From: Gyrodactylus bullatarudis
Taxonomy: Eukaryota > Platyhelminthes > Monogenea > Gyrodactylidea > Gyrodactylidae
Reading direction: 5' to 3'
DNA: 64,000 nt
NCBI GenBank assembly: GCA_012064415.1
Contig: SSNU01000243.1
Location: forward strand, 63,023-127,022
Shown here piece after piece: positions 1 through 11,474 of the stretch (position 1 is its first letter; every line of letters starts with the position of its first letter). The notes beneath the pieces were generated by a model. It saw only the letters and a list, made by a program, of their open reading frames with translations, had not been told where the DNA came from and ran no database searches. A program made the translations under genes and the position numbers.

Positions 1-1
1 C

Positions 2-664
2 ATCAAAACAAAACTTGACTCAATTGGCCTCGAACTCAACATGTCCAAAACGAAACTCATGCTCTTAGGACCTCATTCACCTCCCCCACCATCCCTTATT
101 GACATCACTACCCAAACAATAAACGATCTGGGCCTTACCTACAACTCCAAGCTTAACAGTTCTCAACATATCTCAGATGTAATCAAAGGGCTTCACTACA
201 GAACCTACCTCCTCAGGAAGTTTGTCAAACACCCAAATCTCAGACTACAACTCTATAAAACTTTTATAATTCCCATGCATGAATATGGTGCAGCCATCTT
301 TTCATCAATCAATGCTGCAAAAACCATAGCCCTTGAAAGAATTCAATACATAATGCTCTGCAACTGCTTAGGCCCTCAAAGCTTCAGATCAGCACTTCAA
401 ATTGCCAACCCTACCCCTCTTTGGCTCCGAAGGACCGCAGCCGTCATAAAACTGCATCTCCAACACTCATGCCAATCTAGATCTCCCCATCAAACTCGTA
501 ATAACTCTCGTTACTCGATCCTGACAAGGACTACCACCACAGTCAGATTAAAGCACCGGCTCAACCTCAACACTTTCAGGTATCAATCCACGAAACAGAT
601 TGCCAATTTCCTTTATGAAAAAATCCCATATGAACACAATCTTTTTAAAAACTACTATTTATGA
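2..664 (+). mobile_element. Non-LTR retrotransposon reverse transcriptase, 3' end only
   Basis: The frame is open from base 2, before the first ATG at 41, so the protein runs in from outside the window. Its first residues (GLELNMSKTKLM) match the segment just after the catalytic box of LINE-type reverse transcriptases. A helical stretch with the LYKTFIIPMHEYGA pattern follows, typical of the thumb region. The palm catalytic aspartates lie upstream, outside the window. The reading frame ends at 664 and AATAAA lies at 713-718, as expected for the 3' end of such an element. The C-rich codon use (many Pro, Thr and His codons) differs from the AT-rich host genes nearby. The clade (Jockey, CR1 or RTE-like) cannot be decided from this part. 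No frameshift is visible in the visible portion. Confidence 0.85.
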
Positions 665-2430
665 TTTCAAGATTCATTATGTATATATTTATTTTCACTT
701 CGATTAAAATCAAATAAAGAAAACTTTCTATTTCAAAAAAGGCATGAATTTAGTTTTACTTGGGTTGATCTTGAGACCTATTGAGGAAAGAGAATCTTGA
801 AGGTGATCTATTTCCTGAGAAAAATTTCCTAAGAGATCAATCACCTGCCTTGGACGATTGGGTAATAACTACACTTCCAATTGGATTTCTTTAAATGAAT
901 TATTTGAATTAAATCATATGTTCCTATTCATGGTTTCTAGCGTATTTTTTGTTTTATACACTCTTAAGACCTAAATTGCAATTTGCATCTCAAAATAATT
1001 TTTTGTGGAAAAGTTTACAGTTTTATAAAGATGTAATAATAACTAGGTGTCATTTTCTACGATATTGAATTTTTGTCCTTTATAAGCTGAATTAGTAATA
1101 CAGTAAATTGTACAGCTACTTGTATTTTATTTTTACAGGACACGATCTAGTTCTCGAACTTTTGTTAGATAATTTCAAAACTCAGTTTTATAAACTTTTT
1201 TATTGGGTCATTCTGTAAATTTATGATTAGTTATTTATCCTAATTATTCCAGAAATTTTAAATTATACATATTTTATCTTACATAGAGTAGATACTCTGC
1301 TGTAAAATCTTGTAAAATGTTTAGTTCCTTTATTAATTTATGATATTAAAATCATACGAATTCAATCAATGCGTAAAATTCTATAAATTCAATCATGAAG
1401 TCTATGAAACAGAAGGAGTCGTCAAAAAATATCTGCATATTAAAAAATTTTCTTACACATGAAAAGTCGAGTCAAGTCGATAAAAAAATTTAGAGATTGA
1501 AATATATAATCCAAATTTTCAAGTTTTAAAATTCTTGGCAATATGTCAGTCAATAGAAAAATTGGTATTTCTAACATTCTCATATGGCTCTCACCATAGT
1601 AGTCTATCAATCAAGTTTGATTCAAAGACTTGGTTACTACTGTAATTCTTGGTATTAATTTGAACGGTCGGTAACAACACACATTAAAAACAAAGTCTCA
1701 AGTATGAGTGACCTTGTTTAAGCTGAATGTTATGTACTGTTTTAATTTTAAACTAACTATTTAATTAAAAATTTTAGTTATTAATTCATTGGAAAAAATT
1801 ATAATTATTTAATAAATAAATAAATCTAACATGACTTTTTAAGATGAGATTATGTAGATTTCTTTTCATCTCTACAGACTTTCATGAAGAATCGTCATTG
1901 ATGTTGATGATTCATGAAGTTTTCGCTAAAACTCAACTCAGTTTAACTCGGTACTCGAATTCAAACTCAACTTTATTTATACTAAAATTCTAAGGCATTA
2001 GAATTCATATTCATAGTTCGATACAATTAAACGAAAAAGTTCAGGATTTTTTTTTCGAGTTACATCTTTCATGTTGGCTAATAAGGAAAGTAGATTAAAA
2101 TATTCCAAAGGGAAGTTATTCTATTTGATTATAGAATAACGAGAAATTTTCTTGTAGTACATTTTTATATTTTGAGACTAAAATACAAAATAGTAGAGTC
2201 TTAAGCAAAGATTACTCATTTTATAAATCAAATTTAGAATTTTCTCTAAACTTTACGTTGCAGCAGCAGCTCTCTTTGTATTCTTAATAATTATAATATT
2301 AATATTAATTTATGTTAATGACAAAGAAATATAATTTGTAGAGAAAATTTCATTAATATCAATCTTCTTTCATGATGAAATTGAAATAATATTTTTAAAA
2401 AGTAAGGCGCTGGATAGATTTTATTTACTC
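665..2430. other. Intergenic, no gene seen
   Basis: AT-rich sequence downstream of the retrotransposon 3' end. It holds the element's AATAAA at 713-718 and no open frame or splice pattern I can support. Confidence 0.6.
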
Positions 2431-2818
2431 ATGAAAAAGAAAGAGCCATCTATTAGAATTAAAATAAATGAAATAGTGAGGAGTGTGCATAATAATTTTT
2501 CAAGAAAAAGCTCCTACTTCAAATGGAAGATATAAAAGAGTTAAATTGCGAAGTGAAGGAACTCAAGGAAATTTTAAAAAGTTTCACAGAACAATTGAAA
2601 ACAGGGGATAAAGCGATAGACGTTATTTCCATTTATGAAAAAAAGTTGAAGAAACATGTGAGAAGTTCAAGTATGGTAATTATTATTAGAGATCAAAGTA
2701 TTGGAGAAAAAATTTAAAGGAAAAAATTAAATCAAAATATAGAACTATCAAAAATCTTTCAAAATTAATAGTAACATTGATTGTGTTAATTGTTACATTG
2801 ATAATAATATTAATATAA
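2431..2818 (+). CDS. Small coiled-coil protein with C-terminal membrane anchor (copy 1)
   Basis: Three exons, 2431-2475, 2505-2675 and 2720-2818, give a 104-residue protein. The introns are only 29 and 44 nt, both GT-AG and both phase 0. Residues about 16-60 are a charged heptad-like helix (EVKELKEILKSF). A lysine-rich stretch follows, and the last ~17 residues are purely hydrophobic (LIVTLIVLIVTLIIILI) and end at the stop. This is the layout of a tail-anchored protein inserted after translation into ER or outer mitochondrial membrane. The next gene at 3002 has the same layout and a related helix, which argues that both are real. The family is not recognised. The first exon is short and the least certain part. 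The function of the pair is unknown. Confidence 0.55.
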
Positions 2819-3001
2819 ATAAAATTAATATTATTATTGAGTAACTTTTGTCAATGAAATTGGAAATTAATCTAGAAACTCTATCTAGAGACTGGTAACT
2901 TGCCAGTAGTAGATATATTTAGATATGGTTAGATTATTACAGTTAACCTTACAAAGGGTTTTTTTAAAAAGAAAAAAGATAAAGATGAATTAAACTCGTC
3001 A

Positions 3002-3602
3002 ATGGTTGACAAGAGGAAGAAAAAGAAGGGTTTCTTGAAATTATTTACAAAAAATAAGAAACCCACAAATGAAGATGAGTCTGTGATGGAAGAAAATAGA
3101 CCTAAAAAGAAGGCAGGATTTTTCAGGATATTCAAGAGGAAAAAAAATCAGAAAAATAAACCAAGTTTGAATCCATTTGATGAATCTTATTCTGAATCTG
3201 AAGTGAAGAAACAGAATAAAAAAAAATCAAAAAAGAAAAATAAAAAAACACAAGAAAAGGGTAAAAGATTCAAATGTAAAAGAAATAATCCTCAAAAAGT
3301 GAGAAAAAAAATAACGATTGATGATTTGAGAAAGGAGGTCGATGAACTAGAAAATGTTATTCTAGACTTAATAGGCAGATTGAAAAAACGAGACAAGGAA
3401 ATACTTGGGCTTCAAATTAAGAGACAGCGTTTGGAATCTAAAGTAAGTATTCCGAGTTCATCATGTTTAGGTAAATGATTGCATTTTGATAGCGTTTGCG
3501 AAAAAGATCAAAGCTTGGTTCAAGAAATTTAAGAACCATATTTACATATTTTCCGTCATAGGCACCCTAATTGCCTTGATTGTATTCGTTTGTGTATTCT
3601 GA
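3002..3602 (+). CDS. Lysine-rich coiled-coil protein with C-terminal membrane anchor (copy 2)
   Basis: Exon 1 begins at or before 3002. The frame is open back to 2933, and AG at 2941-2942 could be an upstream acceptor. Exon 1 ends at 3446 (donor gtattc, acceptor 3492, 46-nt intron) or at 3442 (donor gtaagt, acceptor 3506). Both choices keep frame into the last exon, which ends at 3602 and gives about 178-184 residues. The N-terminal half carries repeats of a basic-aromatic motif (KKGFFKKK, KKKGFLKLF, KKAGFFRIFKRKK) with acidic spacers. A helix (DDLRKEVDELENVILDL) resembles copy 1. The end, KIKAWFKKFKNH then IYIFSVIGTLIALIVFVCVF, is a single membrane anchor directly before the stop. The family is not recognised. 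The 5' end is unresolved, and an exon at 2854 was tested but does not keep phase. Confidence 0.55.
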
Positions 3603-3937
3603 AGTATTAAGAAATCTTATGCAAAATTCTAGCGAAATTATATAAAAAACATTCTATTTTGCAGAGAAAAAATATAAAATTACATTTTAATTAAGTCAAG
3701 TGGGATTATTTTTTTTTACTTGTCTTTTGTACTTCTCCAAAAGTTCGGGGGATGTCTGGGTAGATTTTGTGTCGGAACTAAAAATACAGTGGTTGGTGTT
3801 AAAACGGAATCTATACAATCATTAAAAAGAATTCTCACGTTTTTGATATCTTTCTTGGACTAGACCTAGTTGCTTTTCTGAGTACAGATTCAATGTGATA
3901 ATTAAGGACAATTGGTTTGCTAAAATATAAAAAGGAA

Positions 3938-5297
3938 TCAAGGTAATAATACAAAAATCAAGATTAAATTATATCCGAACCCGTTTTCTCGAAGACTGAA
4001 TTCTTCTTTTTTCCTAGCTGATAAATCCGATTCCAAGCCAAGAATATTTTTCGTTGGGGAATCATTGATTGGACTGACAACCTTTCCTCTTTTAGCACCA
4101 GGCTTCTTTTTTTCTGATGAAAGATCTGATTCGCTAGTTGGTTCATTCTTTTTAGTTCTTAGACTGGAGCGGACTTTGATCTTGTCAAACGTTTTTGTAG
4201 TAGATTTTTCCTTACTATTTTTGACATCCAAATCGATTTTTTCAATCAAATTCTTTATTTTTACGTAGTCTGGTCTTTCGTCATATCCAATTGTATAGGA
4301 ATATTTGGCTATTTCTACCAAAGCTAAATTTTAAAATTAATATAAGATAATTTACATTCCTGCTTTGGAATCCCTAAATTAGTACACCAAATATCTGGTT
4401 GACTGAAGTTGGTCTGTTTTGCTTTCTTAACTTTTTCATAGATTTCTTTTTCTTTTTTTGAATTTTTAATAATACTGCCCCATGGAAGAGAATCGTGGAA
4501 ATTTTCTCGTTTAGCATCTACAACCGTTCGACATATCCAGCTAAAAATGTTGATAGTGAATTCTTGAAGGTCACTTCTTCGACTAAGTGGAAGACCGTTA
4601 TGAGAGTCAAGGGAAGTAAACTCGAGAGTACCATTGTTCATTAATTTTTTATCTGGCTTCTCAATAACGTGGTTTTCCTTGATTATGTAAAGAGATGCTA
4701 TTCCATAATCAACTAAATAAAACTAAAATATTAATCTATGAATTTTTACTCTGGTGAAGTCATTTGTCAGAATATTTTCACTTTTCAAGTCAGAGTGAAC
4801 ATAATTCATGGAATGAATGTATTCCAAGGCATCGACCATTTGAGCACACATTTGTTTCAGGCCTTTGCAATTGATTTTATTTTCAATCAAACCAGCTTCC
4901 AGTGAAGTCTTATAAAAAGGAATTACCAAGAACCTTGTGTTACTGAAGAAACCCATAGCGATAAAATCAGGAATTCCAAGATGAGAAAGTTTTTTGCTCT
5001 TTTTATAGATTGATACTATTAATAGTAATATTAACAAATCATTCAGTTACAATCATTTGTTTTAGCAATGCGTCGAAGAACAGAAATTTCAACGAATAAA
5101 GGTCCATTTCCTTTAGGCTCAGTCTTAACAGCGTATATTGAGTCTTTTTCTTGCTTCTTTGTAGCAGAATAAATAATTCCAAAACCTCCTTTGCCTATTT
5201 GCTTCTGAATCAGGAAATCTCCATCTTTCCCAGCAGATAATTCTATGCCTTTATTCAGGATCTCATGTTCTATTTTTAGTGTAGTTTTTTTTGCCAT
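3938..5297 (-). CDS. Vaccinia-related kinase (VRK) family Ser/Thr kinase
   Basis: Four exons (5297-5051, 5015-4750, 4722-4356, 4323-3938) encode about 421 residues. The introns are 35, 27 and 32 nt. The glycine loop (IGKGGFGIIY), the ATP lysine (YAVKTEP) with the VRK-typical NGPLFVE stretch, the catalytic loop VHSDLKSENIL, and the metal-binding DYG instead of DFG (FYLVDYGIASLY) are all visible. So is the family signature GTLEFTSLDSHNG with SRRSDL. EIAKY near residue 300 matches the VRK C-lobe. VRKs phosphorylate chromatin and nuclear-envelope proteins. The lysine-rich tail (KKKPGAKRGK) could act as a nuclear signal. A second in-frame ATG lies at 5303. Human VRK1 has 396 residues. The 5' end faces the formin. 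Recognition as VRK is firm; VRK1 versus VRK2 type is not decided. Confidence 0.92.
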
Positions 5298-5439
5298 TAC
5301 CAAAGTGGGATATGGGAAATCCTTTTAAATACCAAAAAATTCTAATTATCATATCGGTTAAACAAGCATCAATAGTGAATTATTTTTTTTATTTTTGAAT
5401 GAAATTTTAATTCTCTATTCGATTCAATTTGGATTTCTC
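5298..5439. promoter_or_regulatory. Shared intergenic region of divergent VRK and formin genes
   Basis: Only about 140 bp separate the VRK start (minus strand, 5297) from a possible first formin coding exon (ATG 5440, donor gtaagt at 5471). Such spacing implies a bidirectional promoter. No specific factor site is claimed. If the 5440 exon is not formin, the shared region extends to about 5883. Confidence 0.4.
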
Positions 5440-5883
5440 ATGAGCGATAGTGAAACTGCTGTTACTAGTTGTAAGTATTTTATTCAATTTTATAAATGTC
5501 CAGTTATATTTTGAAACAAACTATATAAGGTTTCGGAAGGTTAGTCAGTTGATTTCTTCCAGTATAACATCTGATATAAATTTTTATTTGCTAATTTCCT
5601 TCTAACAGTTTAATGGTAAAAAATGTAAGCTATTCTTACAATCATACTCTACCTGTGTCACTTTCACAACAAAAGCTTTTCGAATTGAATCACATTTAAT
5701 TAATAATTTCATTATTGAATCAAGATTAACGCTTCCATTTCACTAAAATATTTATCTGATGAAAATATCTATTTCCTTTAAAAATGATTTAATTTACAAC
5801 AATGAATTGAATCGAGCTGTTAAAAATTATTAGGCTTAGTTTTATTAGCTTTCTATTTTTCTCATTTGATTCTTTACTTTCAG

Positions 5884-8800
5884 GAAAAAGTTAACAAGAG
5901 ATTCAGATAATTCAGAGATCAGTAATTCAACGGGTCGGCTAAATACAGTTTCTAAATACTCTGCTGCCAAGTCGAAAAAAATGGGAGAACGCTTTAAAAA
6001 TATATTCTACTCAAGTGGAAGCAAAGAAAAAAATCCAAATTCTACCCAGATCCCGTCAGCCCCAGTAAATTTGATCATCAATCCGATAGGAACAAATCAT
6101 TCAAACATTTTTGCTTCAATGAGTGAATCTGAAATTAACGATTTATTCTCCAATATGCTTGAAGATATGAATTTAACCGATGAAAAGAAGAAACCCCTTC
6201 TCTCACGTCCACTCGAAGAAAAGAAACAGATGCTCTACAGTTACAAAATGGAAAAGAAAGTAGATGAGCCTGAGGATTATGTTGATTTCATTAGACAATA
6301 TTCACGATGGAGCGAGGAACAAATCACTAAGAAACTAGATTCTCTTAAAGTTTCTCTATTGAATAATCGTGTGAGTTGGCTTAAGAAGTTCAATGATGAA
6401 AATAATTGTGGAATTAATGAACTCTTGGGGCTGATGGTTCACTGTATCACTGCCAATTATTCAAATGCAACCCACTCTTGCATGCGATGTATAAGAGCCC
6501 TTGGAAATTGTGGCTACGGACTGAACTCACTTATCTGCAATCGACGATCAGCTACATGTATTTCATTTTGCCTAGATCCTAACAAGCCGCATATTATGGA
6601 ACCTGCCCTAGAAATTTTAGCTTCAATGAGTCTATGCGAGAAAAAAGGACATTTTCAAGTACTCGAAGGTCTCACATTCTATCCAAAATTGAGTAACTCT
6701 AAAGAAGGCCGATTTACTCGTCTTATTCAAGCTCTTTATGTCCCGGAGTTATCTAGAACTGCTATTCAATTTATCAATGCCCTTGTAAACAGAGATTTCC
6801 TCGAAACTGATTTTCGTCTACATCTTAAATGGGAACTAGCTCGGGAAGGAATCAACAAAGCTCTAGAGATTGCTGAAGCCAATAATGATGAAGTTATCAA
6901 TAACCATTTGAAAATTTATAAAGAAAATTTAGAGTGTGATCTTGAAGTATTATACGAACGTCTTGATTATATAAAACAAGACTTTAATGATGCAGCAGAT
7001 GTTTTTAAAATACTCCAGCGTAACCTCTCCCGGACTGGATCAGAGAAAGCCTTCCTTTCAATTCTACAGCATTTCCTTTTGATTCGCGAGGAACCTTTTC
7101 GTACTGCATATTTTGAATTAATTAATGAAATTGTATCACAAATTATCCTACAAGTTGAAAACATTGACTATGACCCTAAGCAAGTATTCGGCATTAAAAT
7201 GGACGTAGAGAGTATCATCAACAGTTACCTCGGAGAAGGCTCCAAAGATTCAGAGGGCATGGTATCTTCTGAGAAATATAAGGAATTGGAAACAAAACTT
7301 CTCTCTGTTATCTCTGAGAAGCAAGAACTTGAAATAAAATTGTCCAACGTCTCTCGAAGCACGGAGGATGGAAAACTAAAGCCTTCTGTTCAACCTGTCG
7401 CTGGACCTCCTCCGCCACCACCACCTCCTCCACCTCCAGGGATATCAGCTCAGCCGCCACCACCACCACCACCACCTCCTCCACCAGGTAAATCTGGACC
7501 AGCTCCACCACCACCACTCCCTCCGGGAGGACCTGGGGCTGCTCCACCTCCTCCTCCACCTGGAGGTAAACTTCCCCCTCCAGTGCCAGGCGGATTATTT
7601 AAAAAGGCTGAATTACCTTTCAATATTAAAGAGAAGCCTTTATATAAGCCAAGTCAACCTCTTAAAAAGATATTTTGGGACAAAATTCCTCCTGCTAAAC
7701 TAAAGGAACATTCAGTGTGGGTAGAGATCGTTGAAACAGACAACGAACTTGGAGATTACTTTGAAAAGCTCGATAAAAACTTTTCCACAGGCACTAAAAG
7801 TAAAAATCTTCCTACAAATTCTAATGGAAACCCTGGTCAGTTAGTTCTTCCTACAACTGACAAGAAGAAGAAACAACTCAAAGTTTTGGATTCTAAACGT
7901 GCACAGAACATGAGCATTTTGATGGGCTCGATGAAAGTGGCACCTGATGAACTATATCGAAGGATAATTGAACTTGACGAAGAAATGCTTTCTCCATCCC
8001 TCATTGATCAACTGATGAAGAACATTCCAGAACCAGAGATTCTCGAGCAATTGGTCAGCATGGAGGATGAGTTTGACGATATGCAAGATTCTGAACAAAT
8101 ACTCTGCAAACTTGGAAAGATCAAAGATTTAGCTACAAGGCTTGAATCGTTCCTTTTTAAACTCCAATTCAATGATAAGATAAATGAAATCAAACCAGAC
8201 ATAGTGTGTGCTACAGAAGCTTTGAACCAAGCTGTTTCAAGTAAAAATTTCAAAAAAATACTCGAAATTCTTCTTACATTGGGCAATTATCTCAACTCTG
8301 GATCCAAGTATGCACAATCCCTGGGCTTTCATATATCATACTTGACAAAATTAGAAACTACCAAAGATTCCTCGAATACCAAAACTCTTCTTGAATTTTT
8401 AATCGAACTACTCGAACAAAAGTACCCAGAAGTTATTGAAGGCTTTATTCATGACTTTTATCCAATCCCTAAAGCCTCCAGAGTTAGTTCTGACTCAATT
8501 AAATCCTCATTACAAGAAATGAAAAAGATTTTGATGAATTTAGAAAAGCAATTACGTACTTATAACAAACAAGCTCCAAATGATCAGTACCCAGCAACAA
8601 TGCAGAAATTTTCTGATCTAGCCAAAGAGCAAAACAGTATCCTAAATAGTCTCCAGGAAATGATGAATGAAAAGTTCACTTTTGCCTCAGAATACTTTGT
8701 GTTTGACACAGGAAAATACAGCATGGAGAATTTATTCGATGATCTAAACTCATTCTTAACATCATTTACCAGAATTGTTGAGCAGAGGAAAAAGAAAAAT

Positions 8801-9070
8801 GAAGAAGACAAGAGAAAGGCAAGACTTAACCAAGAGTTTCTCAAAAAGACCAAAGATAAATCCGATAACAAGGAAAACGTATCCTCCTTTGTTCCCCCGC
8901 ATTATAACGACGATGCAAATAATGTTATTGATGATGTCCTCAAGGCTTTGAGCACTGGTCAGGCACTTGGTAGTTCCCAGGCAACACCCAGAAGACTCAA
9001 CAAGATGCGTCAAACCCCATTGAGACAAGCAACTGGACGTGATCGTATTCTCAATCAAACTCCAGCATGA
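5884..9070 (+). CDS. Diaphanous-related formin
   Basis: One unbroken exon codes for nearly the whole protein. The frame is open from an acceptor (ttactttcag) at 5883, and an internal ATG lies at 5981 (1,029 residues from there). In order, counted from that ATG: GTPase-binding and armadillo (FH3/DID) region about 40-390; short coiled coil about 415-455; polyproline FH1 about 473-537; FH2 about 555-940, with the lasso motif KKIFWDKIP and the core GNYLNSGSKYAQSLGF; autoinhibitory DAD core about 980-1005 (VIDDVLKAL followed by RRLNKMR). The layout is that of Rho-activated formins, which nucleate and elongate actin filaments and are held closed by DID-DAD contact. A candidate first exon (ATG 5440-5470) does not join in phase directly, so the true 5' end is unresolved. 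AATAAA lies at 9288-9293. Confidence 0.95.
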
Positions 9071-9287
9071 TTTCATGATTCCCCCACCAATGTCTTGCGC
9101 CCTTTAAACATTTTATTTCATCCCCACCTGAACAACTAATTAATGAAAACATTTGAAAACTTGTATTGAACAGAGATTCATGATAAACATACCAATGAAA
9201 AAAATATCGAAATGGTATATTATTTATGTATAAAAAAACCAACAGATTAAATTAACCTCATTTTTATCAAATGCTCTTTTTCGTCGA

Positions 9288-9293
9288 AATAAA
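9288..9293 (+). terminator. Likely polyadenylation signal of the formin
   Basis: Canonical AATAAA about 220 nt after the formin stop codon, in otherwise non-coding sequence. Confidence 0.5.
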
Positions 9294-9704
9294 ACTGTTC
9301 TTTTAATTCCTGGCATCAATATCATTCAGTGCAAAAATTACAAAAATTGAACATTTCACTATGAATTCAAAAAGGTTTTACAAATTTTGAGAACAATACT
9401 TTTTATTCTGCTATTATTGAAAAAATAAACTTCTGTAACTATAAAGATGATTTGATGAAAACAATTTGCAAGACATCTTGTAATCTATTCAAGAGTTTTA
9501 TATTTATTTGTGTAATTTTGTGTAAAAATCATGCCATCTTTTGATAAACTTTTATTTCAGTGAACATACCAAACATTTTATTCCGTACGAAAGATATAAA
9601 GAATTTTACATATTGATAGATAAATCACTTTGTTTTTTTATCTTTTTCCAAATATTTTGATCGATTTTCAAAGTTATTTAGAAACTCCTCTCTTTCGACA
9701 CTAG

Positions 9705-11474
9705 ATTGAATTTATATCTGGATCCGGACTTAAAGGGGCGACCGTTGTCAGTAATGGATCCTATAAGCCTTCACTGAATCTTGGTTCACTCTGCGTTGAC
9801 AGCGAAGAAATTGTACGCCAGAGCAAATTTTTCAAGCAAAACTTTCTCCGTGTTACCAATGAGATTCGAGACTTGTTATTCCTCCTCAAGAGACATTCTC
9901 TATCAGCCTATGATTCATCCAGTATCGAAGTTCTCTGCTTAACAAATGAGGGTCTTGTGAGAAAGCTCTTCAAACCAATTATTGCTCAACCTGCTATAAA
10001 TTTGTAAGTTAAGTCTACAGAAAAGCGAATAATCCTCTGCCATCATCAGACTGAGAGTAAAAGACATTTTTTGTCAACATGCATTTCTCTATTGATTGGA
10101 GTGTTTTTTTCTTATTCTACTTAAACCAAGAAAGTTAAAGATTCATTATTATAATTGATTATTTTCAAAAATAATACCAACTTTTTTATAATCTCTGAGA
10201 TATTTAATTGATTATAATCAACTCTTTTTGTTTGGAGATTTATTTTTTAATTTATTTTTATTTACAGAAAAACTTTTATTTTTTTCTGCGTACTTGCTAG
10301 TTAAAATCAGAGTTCACAGCTGATTATGAAGCTAATTTCAATTTTTTTACCCATTCATATTTAAAATTTGAGGACTACTACTCAAAGTCCTGGTGCAGAC
10401 TGTGCAAACATTTGTAATCTGATCATGGCAATATTGATTGTTTTCTAAGAAATCAAAGTGAAACTCTTATAAGCCAACTGCTTTTATTTCTCCTCTAAAA
10501 ATAATTTCTCAACCCCTTATAATTCTGATACAATATTCTGATCTCCTCAAACTGACTATTTTGTACGAGATATTGCAATACTTTAGTTTGTTTCGATTTA
10601 TGAATAAAGTAGTGAGATCTTCTTGCATTCTTCTATGTTAGATGCATGAAAATCGATTTGATTTTTCTATCCATGTCATGGTCACTTAAATATTACTAAT
10701 ACTTATCTAATACATACTAATACATTATCTAGTAGAATCATCCTCGTGTATTATTAGCATTATTGGTTTGTATATTATTCTATATTTCTGTTCTATTTTG
10801 AATATATATCAGAATAGAGAAAATGTCTCAGATTAGAATACCCCCATGCAGTACACTTGATAGCACCTCAAGAATTCTCTTTCCGCTCCGAATAGCAAAT
10901 GGAGCTGTGTATAATGAATGTATGTACATTTTTCTTGTCTCCAATTCAGTATCACCAAATGATTTCAAAAGGTATAGAATTAACGGAGAAAATCTTTTGC
11001 TCTGTGTGTGGAATCTACACTGTAGATATTACACAGTGTGCATGCAGTTTTGACTTCCAAAGATAGGAATTTCAATAGTTATTACATTTTTTTCTTGACA
11101 AAGTAACAATTCTCTCATATTTGTTGTAAAATTTAAGTAAAAACATTCGAAAGCCGATATGAGTTATGGGAATAAATTAATCTCTTCCCTTGCATAAAAT
11201 TTTCTATCGATGAATTTATTAATTTTTCACAAGGCTCATTCTACGTGGCCTTTCTCTAGAAGATGCTGAAAATTTGTCCCAGAACCAGGGAAAAATGTCA
11301 TTTGCCACTGAGGAGATGAAGGATAAGCTTCCCTTGAAAGATAGTCAAAACGATAGGTTATTGCTATACCAGCCAAATGAATATCAATTAGTTATTGCCA
11401 ATTATTCGAAATCCCTACCACATGGAGCAGCATGTGAAGCATTATTTTATATTGTAAAGAATTTGTATAAATAA
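9705..11474 (+). CDS. Unrecognised gene, last two exons
   Basis: Exon 9705-10003 is followed by donor gtaagt. Exon 11234-11474 follows an acceptor and ends in a stop. The joined frame is intact (phase 2 into phase 1) and gives about 179 residues. An in-frame TAG directly precedes base 9705, so the first exon must start at the acceptor there; it has no methionine, so the 5' part is missing. The protein is mostly helical with no signal peptide or membrane segment. It contains EEIVRQSKFFKQNFLRVTN, IRDLLFLLKRHS and, near the end, EALFYIVKNLYK. I do not recognise the family. An alternative frame at 9681-9780 is also open and could mean different splicing at the 5' side. A possible upstream exon near 9562 (beginning EHTKHFIPYERYKEF) was seen but could not be joined in phase. 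Confidence 0.5.

Noticed and set aside
2854..2894. Possible first exon of coiled-coil copy 2 (ATG at 2854, donor at 2895)
   Set aside because: Two leftover bases do not combine in phase with the acceptor at 2942, and other acceptors lead to stops.
2929..3135. Minus-strand open frame rich in Phe and Leu
   Set aside because: Shadow of the lysine-rich coding strand of coiled-coil copy 2.
5440..5470. Possible first coding exon of the formin
   Set aside because: It has a good donor (gtaagt), but the phase does not match the acceptor at 5883; kept only as a candidate, not as part of the model.
7308..7559. Minus-strand open frame across the formin
   Set aside because: It is the reverse complement of the polyproline FH1 coding run, giving a Val/Glu-rich low-complexity shadow.
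10823..11053. 76-codon open frame
   Set aside because: It lies within the intron between two good exons (10003 and 11234) and shows no splice signals or family features.
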